From JBGAJN01 sp044224905 (GTDB lineage: Bacteria > Verrucomicrobiota > Verrucomicrobiia > Limisphaerales > JBGAJN01): a DNA stretch of 64,000 bases. How positions within the stretch are numbered: the stretch's first letter is position 1; every line of letters starts with the position of its first letter. Position numbers and translations under genes: made by a program. Positions 7,575 through 16,594 of the stretch are shown here, in pieces. The stretch lies in the NCBI GenBank assembly GCA_044224905.1, contig JBGAJN010000003.1, positions 744,001 through 808,000 on the forward strand. Reading direction: 5' to 3'. The notes under the pieces were generated by a model. That model was not told the DNA's origin, did not search any database, and saw nothing but the letters and a program-made list of their open reading frames with translations.

Positions 7575-8492
7575 ATGGACCTAAAGCGAAGGAATCGCTT
7601 ACGCATGCTTGCCGTCTGGCTGATCGGTCTGACGGCATGTTTCGCTAGCTCATTGCTACAATTGGTCAATTACGCGCTCCATTCTGCAGAGGCTTCGCAC
7701 ATTCTCTTAGTCCCCGTAATCAGCATCTACTTGATCCGGCTGCGTCGTGATCAACCAAAGGCGCCGATCAACTCCTCGCCAATCCTAGGCTTCGTATCGG
7801 CATTAATCGGGCTGGCGGCGGTGATCGGCTATTTCAAATCAGCTCAAAGTGGATGGAAGCCAGCGTTGAACGATTACCTTGCCGTGATGGCGGCGGCATA
7901 TTTGTCGTTCCTCTTCGCAGGTTGGCTATTGTTTCTTGGCAAAGCACACCTTAGATCCTATCTCTTTCCGGCAGCATTCTTAGTTTTCGTGATTCCGCTT
8001 CCGGAGGTAGTGAAGGCCGAATTCGAAAGCCTTTTGCAACACACTTCGGCTGTCGCGGCCACAGCGATGCTGACAACTTCAGGCATGCCAGTTCTCCGCG
8101 AAGGAACAACGCTGATGATGCCGGGATTCGCTTTCGAAGTGGCGCCAGAATGCAGCGGCATCCGATCCACACTCGTCTTATTGCTGACCAGCTTGCTCGC
8201 CAGCCACCTGTTGCTGCGGAAGCAATGGTCACGGGCGGTACTCGTCTTTGCGGTGATTCCGCTAGGCATTCTGCGCAACGGCTTCCGCGTATTCGTGCTC
8301 GCCCAGCTTTGCTCGCGGATCAGCCCCGATATGATTCACTCAGGAATTCACAAAAAAGGCGGCCCGATCTTTTTCATCCTTTCGCTGCTTCCTCTCTTCC
8401 TGCTCTTTTGGCTGCTGCGAAATGCCGAGAAACGTCGCGCCAGTTCGGGGCCGAAAACTTCAATGCCAAGTTCCAAGCAAAGCGTTCCCTAG
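7575..8492 (+). CDS. xrtC: Exosortase (XrtC, VPDSG-CTERM type)
   Basis: 305 residues from ATG 7575; the frame opens at 7491, but MDLKRRNRLRMLAVWLIG is a natural positive-inside start of the first membrane helix. About eight transmembrane segments. The active-site residues of exosortases are visible: Cys193 in VAPECSGIRS, Arg234/238 in LGILRNGFRV, and His255/259 in IHSGIHKKGG. Exosortases are intramembrane transpeptidases that cut C-terminal sorting signals of exported proteins and probably attach them to a surface anchor. Two cargo-like tails of the VPDxG type (16.4 and 60.4 kb) point to the exosortase C class known from Verrucomicrobia. It leads a run with prsK, prsR and prsT. Confidence 0.9.
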   Translation: MDLKRRNRLRMLAVWLIGLTACFASSLLQLVNYALHSAEASHILLVPVISIYLIRLRRDQPKAPINSSPILGFVSALIGLAAVIGYFKSAQSGWKPALNDYLAVMAAAYLSFLFAGWLLFLGKAHLRSYLFPAAFLVFVIPLPEVVKAEFESLLQHTSAVAATAMLTTSGMPVLREGTTLMMPGFAFEVAPECSGIRSTLVLLLTSLLASHLLLRKQWSRAVLVFAVIPLGILRNGFRVFVLAQLCSRISPDMIHSGIHKKGGPIFFILSLLPLFLLFWLLRNAEKRRASSGPKTSMPSSKQSVP

Positions 8493-8550
8493 TGATAGAT
8501 TCTTCCGACGGTCATCGACAAATCCCCCTCAGTCCGGTAGCAAAACGCAA

Positions 8551-10665
8551 ATGATATCCAATTCGGCAATGGCATTCGCAGCCGCGATCATCAGCGCGGC
8601 TCTTGCATTTGCCGCGATATTCCGGAAACGCCGGTCGCTGGCTAGCTGGAGTTTCTTTGCCGGAATGTGCGCATTGGCAGCTGAAAGTGGATGTGCTGCA
8701 ATGAGCTTACGGGCGACGGAACCGGAAGTGATCGCTCAATGGCAAACTTTCGCCTTTATCGCTCGCTCATTCCTTCCCTCCTCCTGGCTTTGCTTCAGCC
8801 TTACGTATTCGCGCGGTAATTTCCGTGAGTTTTTGACAAAATGGCAGATCCCTCTCGCCGCTGCATTGTTACTCCCGGTAGGGATCGCGCTGGGATTCGC
8901 CGACGATTTGGTGCACGCCGTGGCCACCACCGAACCCAGTCAGGTATGGAAGTTGACCTTCGATACACCAGCCAAACTGCTCAATGGACTCCTGCTCGTT
9001 GCCATGGTGCTTATATTGACCAATCTCGAACAAACATTCCGTTCGTCAGTCGGAACCATGCGCTGGCGGATCAAGTTTATGATCTTGGGGCTCGCCATCA
9101 TTTTCGGAGCCCGAATTTACACGCGCAGTCAGGCGCTAGTCTTCTCGGGAGACGACCTCGCATTGAGCGGCGTCGAGGCAATCGCATTGCTCATTGGTTG
9201 CGTACTCATCAGCGTTGCGTATCTCCGCCGGGGCTTTTCCGAAATCGACGTCTACCCGTCCCGCGCCGTACTTTATAGCTCGGTCACGGTCCTGCTGGCT
9301 GGCGGGTATCTTTTTGTCGTTGGAGTCCTTGCACAAGTTATCAAATTGCTGGGCGGGACCGGAAATTTTCAAGCTCAGGCATTTCTTGTTCTGCTCGGCA
9401 TTGTCGTGCTGTCAATTATGCTTTTGTCGGACCGACTTCGACAGAAGTTGCAACGATTCATCAGCCGTAATTTCAAGCGGCCCCAGCACGATTTCCGAAA
9501 GGTTTGGACCCTGTTCACCCAATGCACGTCGACAGTCCTGAATCAAAATGGTCTTTGCACCGAAGCTGCGAACCTTATTTCGAAAACATTTAACGTCCTG
9601 TCGGTCACGATCCTTTTAATCGACGAGCAGAAGCAACGGCTGGTGCTCAGCGCTTCCACTTCGGCGGAATTGGATCGCGACGCCACCGATTCCAATCCCG
9701 CCCTGGCTGCCGCCGGATCTATATTCACGAATCTGCAATCACACTCGCTACCGTTCAATTTGGACAAACTCAAAGACGAATGGGCCGAAGCATTGCGAAT
9801 GGTCTGCTCGGCGCAGTTTCGCTCGGGCGGAAGCCGGCTTTGCATCCCCCTTGTGACTGGAGATCGATGGCTGGGCGTTGCCGTCCTGGCCGATCGCGTA
9901 AACGGCGTCCCCTACACTGAAGAGGAGCTTGATCTGCTCAAATGCATCGGGGACCAAGTCGCAGCGGCCTTGCTAAACCTTCGGTTGAATCAGGACCTGA
10001 TGCAGGCAAAGGAACTCGAAGCCTTTCAAACCATGTCCACGTTCTTCGTGCATGATTTGAAGAACGCGGCTTCCACCCTCAACCTGATGTTAAAGAACCT
10101 CCCAGTTCACTTTGATGATCCCGAATTTCGGCAAGATGCTTTGCGCGGGATCGGGAATACGGTCAACCGGATCGATCAACTCATCGGGCGACTCAGCGCC
10201 TTGCGGCAAAAGATTGAACTGAAGCCGGTCGAATCGGATCCCATCCAATTGGTGAACGAAGCACTTCGGAATTTGAACGGGATAACCGATGTAGAGATGG
10301 TGAAGGAATTGAATCCGGTGGCCAAAGTGATGGTCGATCGAGAGCAATTTCAAAGTGTGATTACCAATTTGATAATGAACGCACGCGAAGCCGTCGGCAA
10401 AGGCGGCCGGATCAAAGTTGAAACCAGCCAGCAAGACAACCGGGCGATCGTGTCGGTCACCGACAACGGCTGCGGAATGAGTCCAGCATTCATCCGCGAT
10501 TCCTTATTCCGCCCTTTCAACACGACGAAAAAGAAAGGTCTTGGAATCGGGATGTTCCAATCCAAGATGATCGTCGAGGCGCACCGCGGCAGCATCCAAG
10601 TGGAAAGCGAAGTTGGTAAAGGCACAACGTTCCGGGTCAGTTTGCCGTTGCAACCTCAAGTATGA
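8551..10665 (+). CDS. prsK: PrsK-type membrane histidine kinase (PEP-CTERM system)
   Basis: 704 residues from ATG 8551; the frame runs back to 8422, but that overlaps the exosortase gene. An N-terminal array of about eight hydrophobic helices (residues 1-300) is followed by a GAF-like domain (about 315-475), then a phosphoacceptor helix with His501 in FFVHDLKNAAS, the wording typical of PrsK, and an ATPase domain with N-box LIMNAREAV, DNGCGMS and KGLGIGMF. It phosphorylates PrsR, whose ATG overlaps its stop. In PEP-CTERM organisms PrsK/PrsR control exosortase cargo genes with RpoN. The signal is unknown; the membrane half suggests sensing at the inner membrane. Confidence 0.9.
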   Translation: MISNSAMAFAAAIISAALAFAAIFRKRRSLASWSFFAGMCALAAESGCAAMSLRATEPEVIAQWQTFAFIARSFLPSSWLCFSLTYSRGNFREFLTKWQIPLAAALLLPVGIALGFADDLVHAVATTEPSQVWKLTFDTPAKLLNGLLLVAMVLILTNLEQTFRSSVGTMRWRIKFMILGLAIIFGARIYTRSQALVFSGDDLALSGVEAIALLIGCVLISVAYLRRGFSEIDVYPSRAVLYSSVTVLLAGGYLFVVGVLAQVIKLLGGTGNFQAQAFLVLLGIVVLSIMLLSDRLRQKLQRFISRNFKRPQHDFRKVWTLFTQCTSTVLNQNGLCTEAANLISKTFNVLSVTILLIDEQKQRLVLSASTSAELDRDATDSNPALAAAGSIFTNLQSHSLPFNLDKLKDEWAEALRMVCSAQFRSGGSRLCIPLVTGDRWLGVAVLADRVNGVPYTEEELDLLKCIGDQVAAALLNLRLNQDLMQAKELEAFQTMSTFFVHDLKNAASTLNLMLKNLPVHFDDPEFRQDALRGIGNTVNRIDQLIGRLSALRQKIELKPVESDPIQLVNEALRNLNGITDVEMVKELNPVAKVMVDREQFQSVITNLIMNAREAVGKGGRIKVETSQQDNRAIVSVTDNGCGMSPAFIRDSLFRPFNTTKKKGLGIGMFQSKMIVEAHRGSIQVESEVGKGTTFRVSLPLQPQV

Positions 10666-12017
10666 CGAAACGCAGATTACTGATTGTCGACGACGACGAG
10701 GAAATCCGTACGCAGATGAAGTGGGCCTTCAATCAGGAATACGAAGTCCTGCTTGCCGAAGACCGGCACACCGGCGTCGAATCATTCAAGGCTAATCGGC
10801 CAACGGTGGTCATGTTGGATCTCGGACTTCCGCCCCACCCAAACGACCCTGAGGAAGGCCTGGCAACACTCGCAGGAATCATCGAAGCCGATCGTCTTGC
10901 CAAGGTAATCATCATTTCAGGACAAGGCGAAAAGGAGAACGCCCTGCGAGCAGTGGGCGCCGGTGCATACGACTTTTTGTGCAAGCCAGTCGACCTTGAA
11001 GAGCTAAAACTCATCCTGCGCCGCTGCGTTTACGTAGCCGAACTGGAACGCGAAAATGCCGAGATGCAGCAGAGCATGAGGCCCGACGTGTTCGAGGGAA
11101 TGCTCGGAACGAGCCAGCCCATGCAGACCGTTTTCACCGCGATTCGCAAGGTGGCCACCACGAGCGCGCCAGTCCTCCTCCTTGGCGAGAGCGGGACAGG
11201 AAAAGAAATGGCCGCGTTGGCCATCCATCGCCGGAGCTTGCGCAAAGACGGACCGTTTATCCCGATCAATTGCAACGCAATCCCAGAGAATCTCCTCGAG
11301 AGTGAACTCTTCGGCCATGAAAAGGGGTCATTCACGGGTGCTGATTCGCAGCGCAAGGGACTGATCGAAACTGCAGCCGGTGGCACGTTGTTTCTCGACG
11401 AGATTGGTGATCTTCCCCTGCCCTTGCAGGTCAAGCTGCTACGTTTCCTTCAAGAGCAGCGTTTTCAACGAGTCGGCGGGCGTCAGGAAATTCTGAGTGA
11501 TACACGAATCGTCGCCGCGACCAACGCTGGATTGAAACAGATGATTTCCGAAGGGAAATTTCGCGAAGACCTTTACTTTCGCCTCGCCGTTGTCGTGATC
11601 AATTTGCCTCCATTGCGGGACCGCGGCGACGACGTCGCTCTCGTCGCAAAAGAGTTCTTGCAACGTTTCTCCTCACAAAATGGCAAGACCGGCCTGACTT
11701 TTGCGCCGGACACCCTGCGCGCCCTGAATTCCCATCCGTGGCCCGGTAATATTCGCGAACTCCAGAACCGAGTTCAACGTGCTGTCATCATGGCGGACGG
11801 AAAAAAACTTACCATCAAAGACATGGAGTTAAATGAAGGCGTCGCGACGGTTCATACCGGAACGTTGCGAGAGGCACGTGAAGTTCTGGAACGCGAAATG
11901 GTCACACAGGCGCTGAAGCGCAATTCAGGAAAAATCACTGCCGCGGCTGCCGAGCTGGGGATAAGCCGGCCAACTTTTTACGAACTTCTGGAGAAGCTCG
12001 GAATCCCCAAACCATGA
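10662..12017 (+). CDS. prsR: PrsR-type sigma-54-dependent response regulator
   Basis: 451 residues; its ATG overlaps the prsK stop (ATGA). REC domain 1-125 with phosphoacceptor Asp53 in VVMLDLGLP and the PrsR-typical insertion PPHPNDPEEGLATL; AAA+ domain with Walker A GESGTGKE (175-182), sigma-54 contact loop GSFTGA (222-227) and Walker B GGTLFLDEIGD (240-250); arginine-finger region FREDLYFRL; C-terminal Fis-type HTH (about 417-451, GKITAAAAELGISRPTFYELL). It activates RpoN promoters by ATP hydrolysis. The five GGCAT-N6-TGCT-like sites in the window are its obvious candidate targets, including its own operon. rpoN itself is not in the window. Confidence 0.93.
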   Translation: MTKRRLLIVDDDEEIRTQMKWAFNQEYEVLLAEDRHTGVESFKANRPTVVMLDLGLPPHPNDPEEGLATLAGIIEADRLAKVIIISGQGEKENALRAVGAGAYDFLCKPVDLEELKLILRRCVYVAELERENAEMQQSMRPDVFEGMLGTSQPMQTVFTAIRKVATTSAPVLLLGESGTGKEMAALAIHRRSLRKDGPFIPINCNAIPENLLESELFGHEKGSFTGADSQRKGLIETAAGGTLFLDEIGDLPLPLQVKLLRFLQEQRFQRVGGRQEILSDTRIVAATNAGLKQMISEGKFREDLYFRLAVVVINLPPLRDRGDDVALVAKEFLQRFSSQNGKTGLTFAPDTLRALNSHPWPGNIRELQNRVQRAVIMADGKKLTIKDMELNEGVATVHTGTLREAREVLEREMVTQALKRNSGKITAAAAELGISRPTFYELLEKLGIPKP

Positions 12018-12112
12018 ATTCTCCTGCACACGATGGCGCTTGTGGTTCGCAATGCCCCCGACTACAAAAGCTAGTGAGATCATTTAATCACAGACGAGAT
12101 CAGCAATTGCAT

Positions 12113-15100
12113 ATGCACGTGTTCAGATTTCTTTTACCAAAACTCTTCATCGCGGTCTTGATCGCAACCGGCGCCACTGGATGCAGCAAGGAGGCCCGCG
12201 TCGCACGACTCATCGAGCGCGCGGATCAATACTTCAAGAATGGAGAGTACGAGAAAGCGAAGATCGAATATCTGCGCGCCCTCAAAAAGGATCCACAGAA
12301 TCCCGCTGCGATCAAACAACTAGGCGTGATATGGTACGAACAAGGCGTTCCGATGCGAGCGTTCCCGTTTTTGATTCGCACGCGCGAACTCGCCTCAACC
12401 AATTTGGAAAACCGGTTAAAACTGGCGGTTTGCTTTCAGGCGGTGGGACAATTCGGCGATGCCCGACAGGAATCTCTCGCGATTCTTGAACAGTCGGCAA
12501 CGAATGACGAAGCCATTGTTTTAATGGCGGAAACTTCGTTCACTCAGGAGGACATCGAAGGGGCCGAGCAACAGCTAAACAAGATCAACGCGCCCGATCG
12601 CGCTTCGGTCCATCTTGCGGCAGCAAACCTCGCGCTACGCAAAGCGGACATCGGTGCCGCAGAAGCGGCCCTACGACGAGCGCTCACCTTGGATCCCAAG
12701 TCCGCACCAGCCCACCTCGCCATGGGCAACATTTATTTGATCCGTACCAACGCGACCTCAGCCGCACAGGAATTCAAAACTGCGGCCGAACTCGCGCCAA
12801 TCCGTTCGACTACCCGGCTCAACTACGCCGACTTTCTGGCCAAAAGTGGATCCAAGGAGGAAGCAAAAACGTATGTAAAAGAGCTTTTAGCCAAGGCGCC
12901 GGATTACGTCCCTGCCTGGAAAATTCTCGCTCAAATCGCGCTTACCGAGAAGAAGTACGATGAATCGTTGTCGATCTTGGAAAACATTTTTACTCGCGAC
13001 CCATCAAATTTTGACGGTCGCATGCTTCAAACTCAAAACTGGCTCTTGAAGGGGGACGCCAAAAATTCCCTTGAAGGTATGGAGCGTCTCAACACCCTTT
13101 ATCCCAGCGTGCCGTCAATGAAGCACCAATTGGCGCGGGCCTACCTGCTCAACACAAACACCATTCAAGCCGTCGCCGCCTTGAATCAAGCCATCTCGTT
13201 GAATCCAGAGTATACCGACGCGAGATTGTTGCTGGCGGAAATCAACCTGCGTACCGGCGAACATCAGGAGACCGTGACGGAGATGCAGGTTCTGCTAAAG
13301 AAATACCCTGACCTCATTCCCGCTAAGTTCCTGCTCGCTGAAGGTTACCGGGCAATGGGCCGACTGGATGATGCGAGCTCTGTGTATCTTGCGCTGATCA
13401 AAGCGATGCCAAATTATGCGCAGCCGTACTTGCGGTTGGGAATCATTCAGAAACAGCAGAATCGGCCGAGTGAAGCGCGTAAAAGTTTCGAAAAAGTTCT
13501 GGAGTTGGAACCAGCCAACCCGCTGGCATTTCCGCAAGTTATCGAATTGGATCTTATCGAAAAGAACTACGCCCAAGCACTTCAACGCATTCAAGCGAAA
13601 CAAAAGGTTACTCCCGAGGATGCAAGCAGCCACTATCTCGAAGCCCGAGTTTATGTAGCGCAGAAAGATTGGCTCAACGCTGAGAAATCTCTCCAAAAGA
13701 CCTTAGAGCTGAATCCCAATTATACCGCCGCGTATGATCTCTTAATTTCAACCTACATTGCCACCCAACGATTGGATCAAGCTCAGAAGCAAGTAACCGA
13801 ACTCCTCGTCAAAAATCCAAACGACTTGAAGAACTTGATCATGTCCGGACTCATCTACGAAAAAACGGAAGATTATCCGAAGGCGCGCGATGCATACGAA
13901 AAACTCCTATCGTCGCGTCCCGACTATACTCCCGCGCTAAACAACCTTGCATACCTCTATTTGGAGCATCTTAACCAATTGGACAAGGCATACGACTTGG
14001 CCAAACGGGCACGCACATTACAGCCGAGTGATGCCGCATTGGCCGACACCTTGGGCTGGATCCTCTACAAGCGCGGAGAATATCAGCAAGCCGTTGCGTT
14101 GTTAGCAGAAAGCGCTGCCAAGATTCCGAATAGTCCAGAAATACAATTCCACCTTGGAATGGCCCACTACATGATGGGACAGACGGAAGCTGCCCGCGTG
14201 GCGTTCAAGCAAGCCGCAAGTTCCACATCGGATTTTCCTGGTAAGCAAGAAGCACAAAGACGGCTGGCGTTGCTTGGAGACACCTCCGGCGGCGGGAAAG
14301 AATTGGCAGCAGTAGATTTGGAAGAGCTACTCAAGCAGCAGCCTGAAGATATCGTTGCCCGCGTCCGCTTAGGCGATGCTTATCACAAGCAGGGCGCGTT
14401 TCCAAAAGCAGCCGCCGCTTACGAATACGCGATCAAACAAAACCCGAAATTGCTTGGCCCTTTAACCAAGCTGGCCGAACTCAACGCCGGACCACTGCAG
14501 AATAAAGAAAAGGCTTTCGAATATGCAAAAAAAGCCCGCGAACTCGCCCCCAATGATCCACAGACCGCCGGCATCCTCGGTGGCGTAGCGTATCAGACTG
14601 GGAATTATTCCTGGTCCTATAGTTTGCTAAAGGACAGTTCGCGCCAAGCGCCCAGCGACGCAACTATACTCAACCGCCTGGCTTGGGCCGCCTACAGTTT
14701 GGGGAAAGTCGCCGAAGCTCGCGAAGCGATGAATCAAATGAAGAATGCGAATCCATCACTGCAGTTGTCGTCCGATGCCAAGGCATTTCTAGCAATGACA
14801 GCCGGGGAAGAAAACCCGAAGAATCTGGCACCGGAATCGGAGGTGGATTCTCTCCTTAAATCCAACACTGCGTTCGTTCCGGCACAAATCGCGAAGGCGG
14901 CCCATTTAATTCAACGCGGAGACAAATTAGCCGCAATCACAATTTACAATGACGTACTGCGCCAGTTCCCCGATTTCGCCCCTGCCCAAAAGAACCTTGC
15001 GAGCATTTATCTGGAAGATCCCGCAAACCGAGGCAAAGCGTACGATCTTGCAATCAAAGCGAGAAAAACGCTGGTCGACGACATCGCACTCGCAAAGACG

Positions 15101-15331
15101 CTGGCCCATATTCGCTACCAACGAAAAGAGTTTCCTTCGGCTATTCAGCTATTCCAAGAATACGCACGCAAGGCACCACTGGATGCAAAATCACTTTTCT
15201 GCCTTGGAATGTCCTACGCGCAAACGAAAGACAAGGTTCGCGGTAAGCAGTCACTTGAACAATCGCTCGCAGCTGGACTTCAAGATCCTGAAGCGACCGA
15301 AGCCAAACAAACGCTGAGCGAACTTCAATAG
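12113..15331 (+). CDS. prsT: PrsT-type TPR-repeat lipoprotein
   Basis: 1072 residues from ATG 12113, which begins a lipoprotein signal (MHVFRFLLPKLFIAVLIATGATGC). The open frame starts at 12014, overlapping the prsR stop by ATGA, so translational coupling from 12014 is an alternative; the 33-residue extension would then precede the signal and is less likely. The mature protein is almost entirely tetratricopeptide repeats (for example ARLIERADQYFKNGEYEKAKIEYLRAL, LADTLGWILYKRGEYQQAV). PrsT proteins accompany exosortase loci and are thought to act in the periplasm as scaffolds in cargo or polysaccharide handling. A second protein of the same length is encoded at 57048-60266. Confidence 0.88.
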   Translation: MHVFRFLLPKLFIAVLIATGATGCSKEARVARLIERADQYFKNGEYEKAKIEYLRALKKDPQNPAAIKQLGVIWYEQGVPMRAFPFLIRTRELASTNLENRLKLAVCFQAVGQFGDARQESLAILEQSATNDEAIVLMAETSFTQEDIEGAEQQLNKINAPDRASVHLAAANLALRKADIGAAEAALRRALTLDPKSAPAHLAMGNIYLIRTNATSAAQEFKTAAELAPIRSTTRLNYADFLAKSGSKEEAKTYVKELLAKAPDYVPAWKILAQIALTEKKYDESLSILENIFTRDPSNFDGRMLQTQNWLLKGDAKNSLEGMERLNTLYPSVPSMKHQLARAYLLNTNTIQAVAALNQAISLNPEYTDARLLLAEINLRTGEHQETVTEMQVLLKKYPDLIPAKFLLAEGYRAMGRLDDASSVYLALIKAMPNYAQPYLRLGIIQKQQNRPSEARKSFEKVLELEPANPLAFPQVIELDLIEKNYAQALQRIQAKQKVTPEDASSHYLEARVYVAQKDWLNAEKSLQKTLELNPNYTAAYDLLISTYIATQRLDQAQKQVTELLVKNPNDLKNLIMSGLIYEKTEDYPKARDAYEKLLSSRPDYTPALNNLAYLYLEHLNQLDKAYDLAKRARTLQPSDAALADTLGWILYKRGEYQQAVALLAESAAKIPNSPEIQFHLGMAHYMMGQTEAARVAFKQAASSTSDFPGKQEAQRRLALLGDTSGGGKELAAVDLEELLKQQPEDIVARVRLGDAYHKQGAFPKAAAAYEYAIKQNPKLLGPLTKLAELNAGPLQNKEKAFEYAKKARELAPNDPQTAGILGGVAYQTGNYSWSYSLLKDSSRQAPSDATILNRLAWAAYSLGKVAEAREAMNQMKNANPSLQLSSDAKAFLAMTAGEENPKNLAPESEVDSLLKSNTAFVPAQIAKAAHLIQRGDKLAAITIYNDVLRQFPDFAPAQKNLASIYLEDPANRGKAYDLAIKARKTLVDDIALAKTLAHIRYQRKEFPSAIQLFQEYARKAPLDAKSLFCLGMSYAQTKDKVRGKQSLEQSLAAGLQDPEATEAKQTLSELQ

Positions 15332-15815
15332 TCTGCTCCGGATTCTACCCCGCGCCCGCTCAGAAGCGAATCGCTCTAACGATAAGTCTGGCTGCTAAAG
15401 CCTGCCCCAAGCAGGGGTAGATCCAATTACGACCACCAAGGGTCAGCCCAGCGACCACTTATTTACCGATTTGCTCCACACGCAAAAGGCAAGTTCTGCA
15501 TCCGACGGCTTTTATTACACTTTTCATATATAACTCTTAAACACATATGCTGAAGATATTTATATAACACAATAGGCAGATACAGTCGTTTTATTGAAAA
15601 CTTTACTTACACAATCACGCAACCAGATAAATTTGCACAATGGAGAATAAAAAGGTTCTAAATCTATAAGTGCATGATAATACGATATTTAAGCGCGCTT
15701 CAAATAGGCAGTTTTTGCCTAGGCATCTCTCCTGCTTAAAGGTGTGCAGTTCGAAACTCCGCCAAAACCGGAGAGCGTGACGGAAAATTGACACTCAGTG
15801 ACGAAAACAAACAAT
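15332..15815. promoter_or_regulatory. AT-rich regulatory region upstream of the VPDGG-CTERM gene
   Basis: 484 bases without a gene, strikingly AT-rich from 15500 to 15690 compared with the surrounding coding DNA. It holds a 10-base palindrome AAGCGCGCTT (15691-15700), an inverted repeat TAGGCA-N5-TGCCTA (15705-15721) overlapping the -24 box of the sigma-54 element, and two AATAGGCAG direct repeats (from 15571 and 15703). A weak CCTGC/GCAGG hairpin near 15400 could end the prsT transcript. Confidence 0.55.
15721..15736 (+). promoter_or_regulatory. Sigma-54-type promoter element (GGCAT-N6-TGCT) of the VPDGG-CTERM gene
   Basis: AGGCATCTCTCCTGCT has GG-N10-GC spacing and an exact GGCAT-N6-TGCT match. 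Predicted transcription start is near 15747, giving a 69-base leader to the ATG at 15816. The -24 side lies next to a perfect inverted repeat (15705-15721) that could be a binding site overlapping the promoter. Confidence 0.7.
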
Positions 15816-16490
15816 ATGAAATACACCTCCAAAAAACATCTATCAGCGTTGGCCGCGGCAGCGTTCGTTTTGACTTCCACATCGGAACGTTTGCACGCTG
15901 TCCCCAGCCTATCGCTTTTCGATGGCTTCACAACGATTACGGTCGTTGACGGTGGCCTTAACGACGCGAACCCCGTACCGGGCGCGGTAACCTACAACGG
16001 CGCGATCGGAATCTGGGACATTAACGTTTCGACTGGCTTGACTAAGCCAATCATCGGCTCCCCTTCACAGCCAGAAATGGATCTGAACTCCGTGGATCAC
16101 TCCTCAGGGGCAGGCACTCTGGTGATCACGTTCACTGACACCGGCTTTACACTCCCCTTCGGCGGCGTGACGGGTGCCATTGGCGGAACTCAAAATGGCG
16201 GAACTGCCACTATTCGCTACGAGACATATCAAATCACCGGCACCAGCACCAACCTCATGACGAGTGTTGGCACCCTGACAACAACGCCTTTCGCCGCGAC
16301 GGGAACGGGAGTTCTCAACGGTTCGGCGAATTACTCGCTGTCGCAAGTTGTCACCATCACCCACACAGCCGCTGGTACAACCAGCTTCGATGCTTCCCTG
16401 TCTGTTCCGGACGGTGGCGCAACAGTTGCCTTGTTGGGTCTTGGCTTGGTTGCGGTTGAAGGCATCCGCCGCAAAGTCAAATCAGCCTAA
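15816..16490 (+). CDS. Secreted exosortase substrate with VPDGG-CTERM sorting signal
   Basis: 224 residues from ATG 15816; a GTG at 15798 in frame is possible, but MKYTSKKHLSALAAAAFVLTSTS is the natural signal-peptide start. The mature part is Gly/Thr/Ser-rich with beta-strand character and no domain I recognise. The C-terminus is a tripartite sorting signal: VPDGG, a hydrophobic helix (ATVALLGLGLVAVEGI) and a basic end (RRKVKSA), the VPDSG-CTERM pattern recognised by exosortase C. It follows the xrtC-prsKRT run, has its own sigma-54-type promoter and ends in a strong terminator, so it is probably the abundant local cargo, perhaps a matrix glycoprotein. Confidence 0.85.
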   Translation: MKYTSKKHLSALAAAAFVLTSTSERLHAVPSLSLFDGFTTITVVDGGLNDANPVPGAVTYNGAIGIWDINVSTGLTKPIIGSPSQPEMDLNSVDHSSGAGTLVITFTDTGFTLPFGGVTGAIGGTQNGGTATIRYETYQITGTSTNLMTSVGTLTTTPFAATGTGVLNGSANYSLSQVVTITHTAAGTTSFDASLSVPDGGATVALLGLGLVAVEGIRRKVKSA

Positions 16491-16517
16491 AGCAGTACGT
16501 CACGTATTTCGAATTCA

Positions 16518-16552
16518 CCAAGGCAGGGCGAACGCCCTGCCTTGGTTTTTTT
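16518..16552 (+). terminator. Rho-independent terminator after the VPDGG-CTERM gene
   Basis: A perfect 13-base stem (CCAAGGCAGGGCG / CGCCCTGCCTTGG) with a two-base AA connector, so a few inner pairs must open, followed by seven T. It lies 28 bases after the stop at 16490. Confidence 0.9.
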
Positions 16553-16594
16553 ATTAGGGACACCCTCAGTGCTATGTAGATAGAGTCGCCGTTC

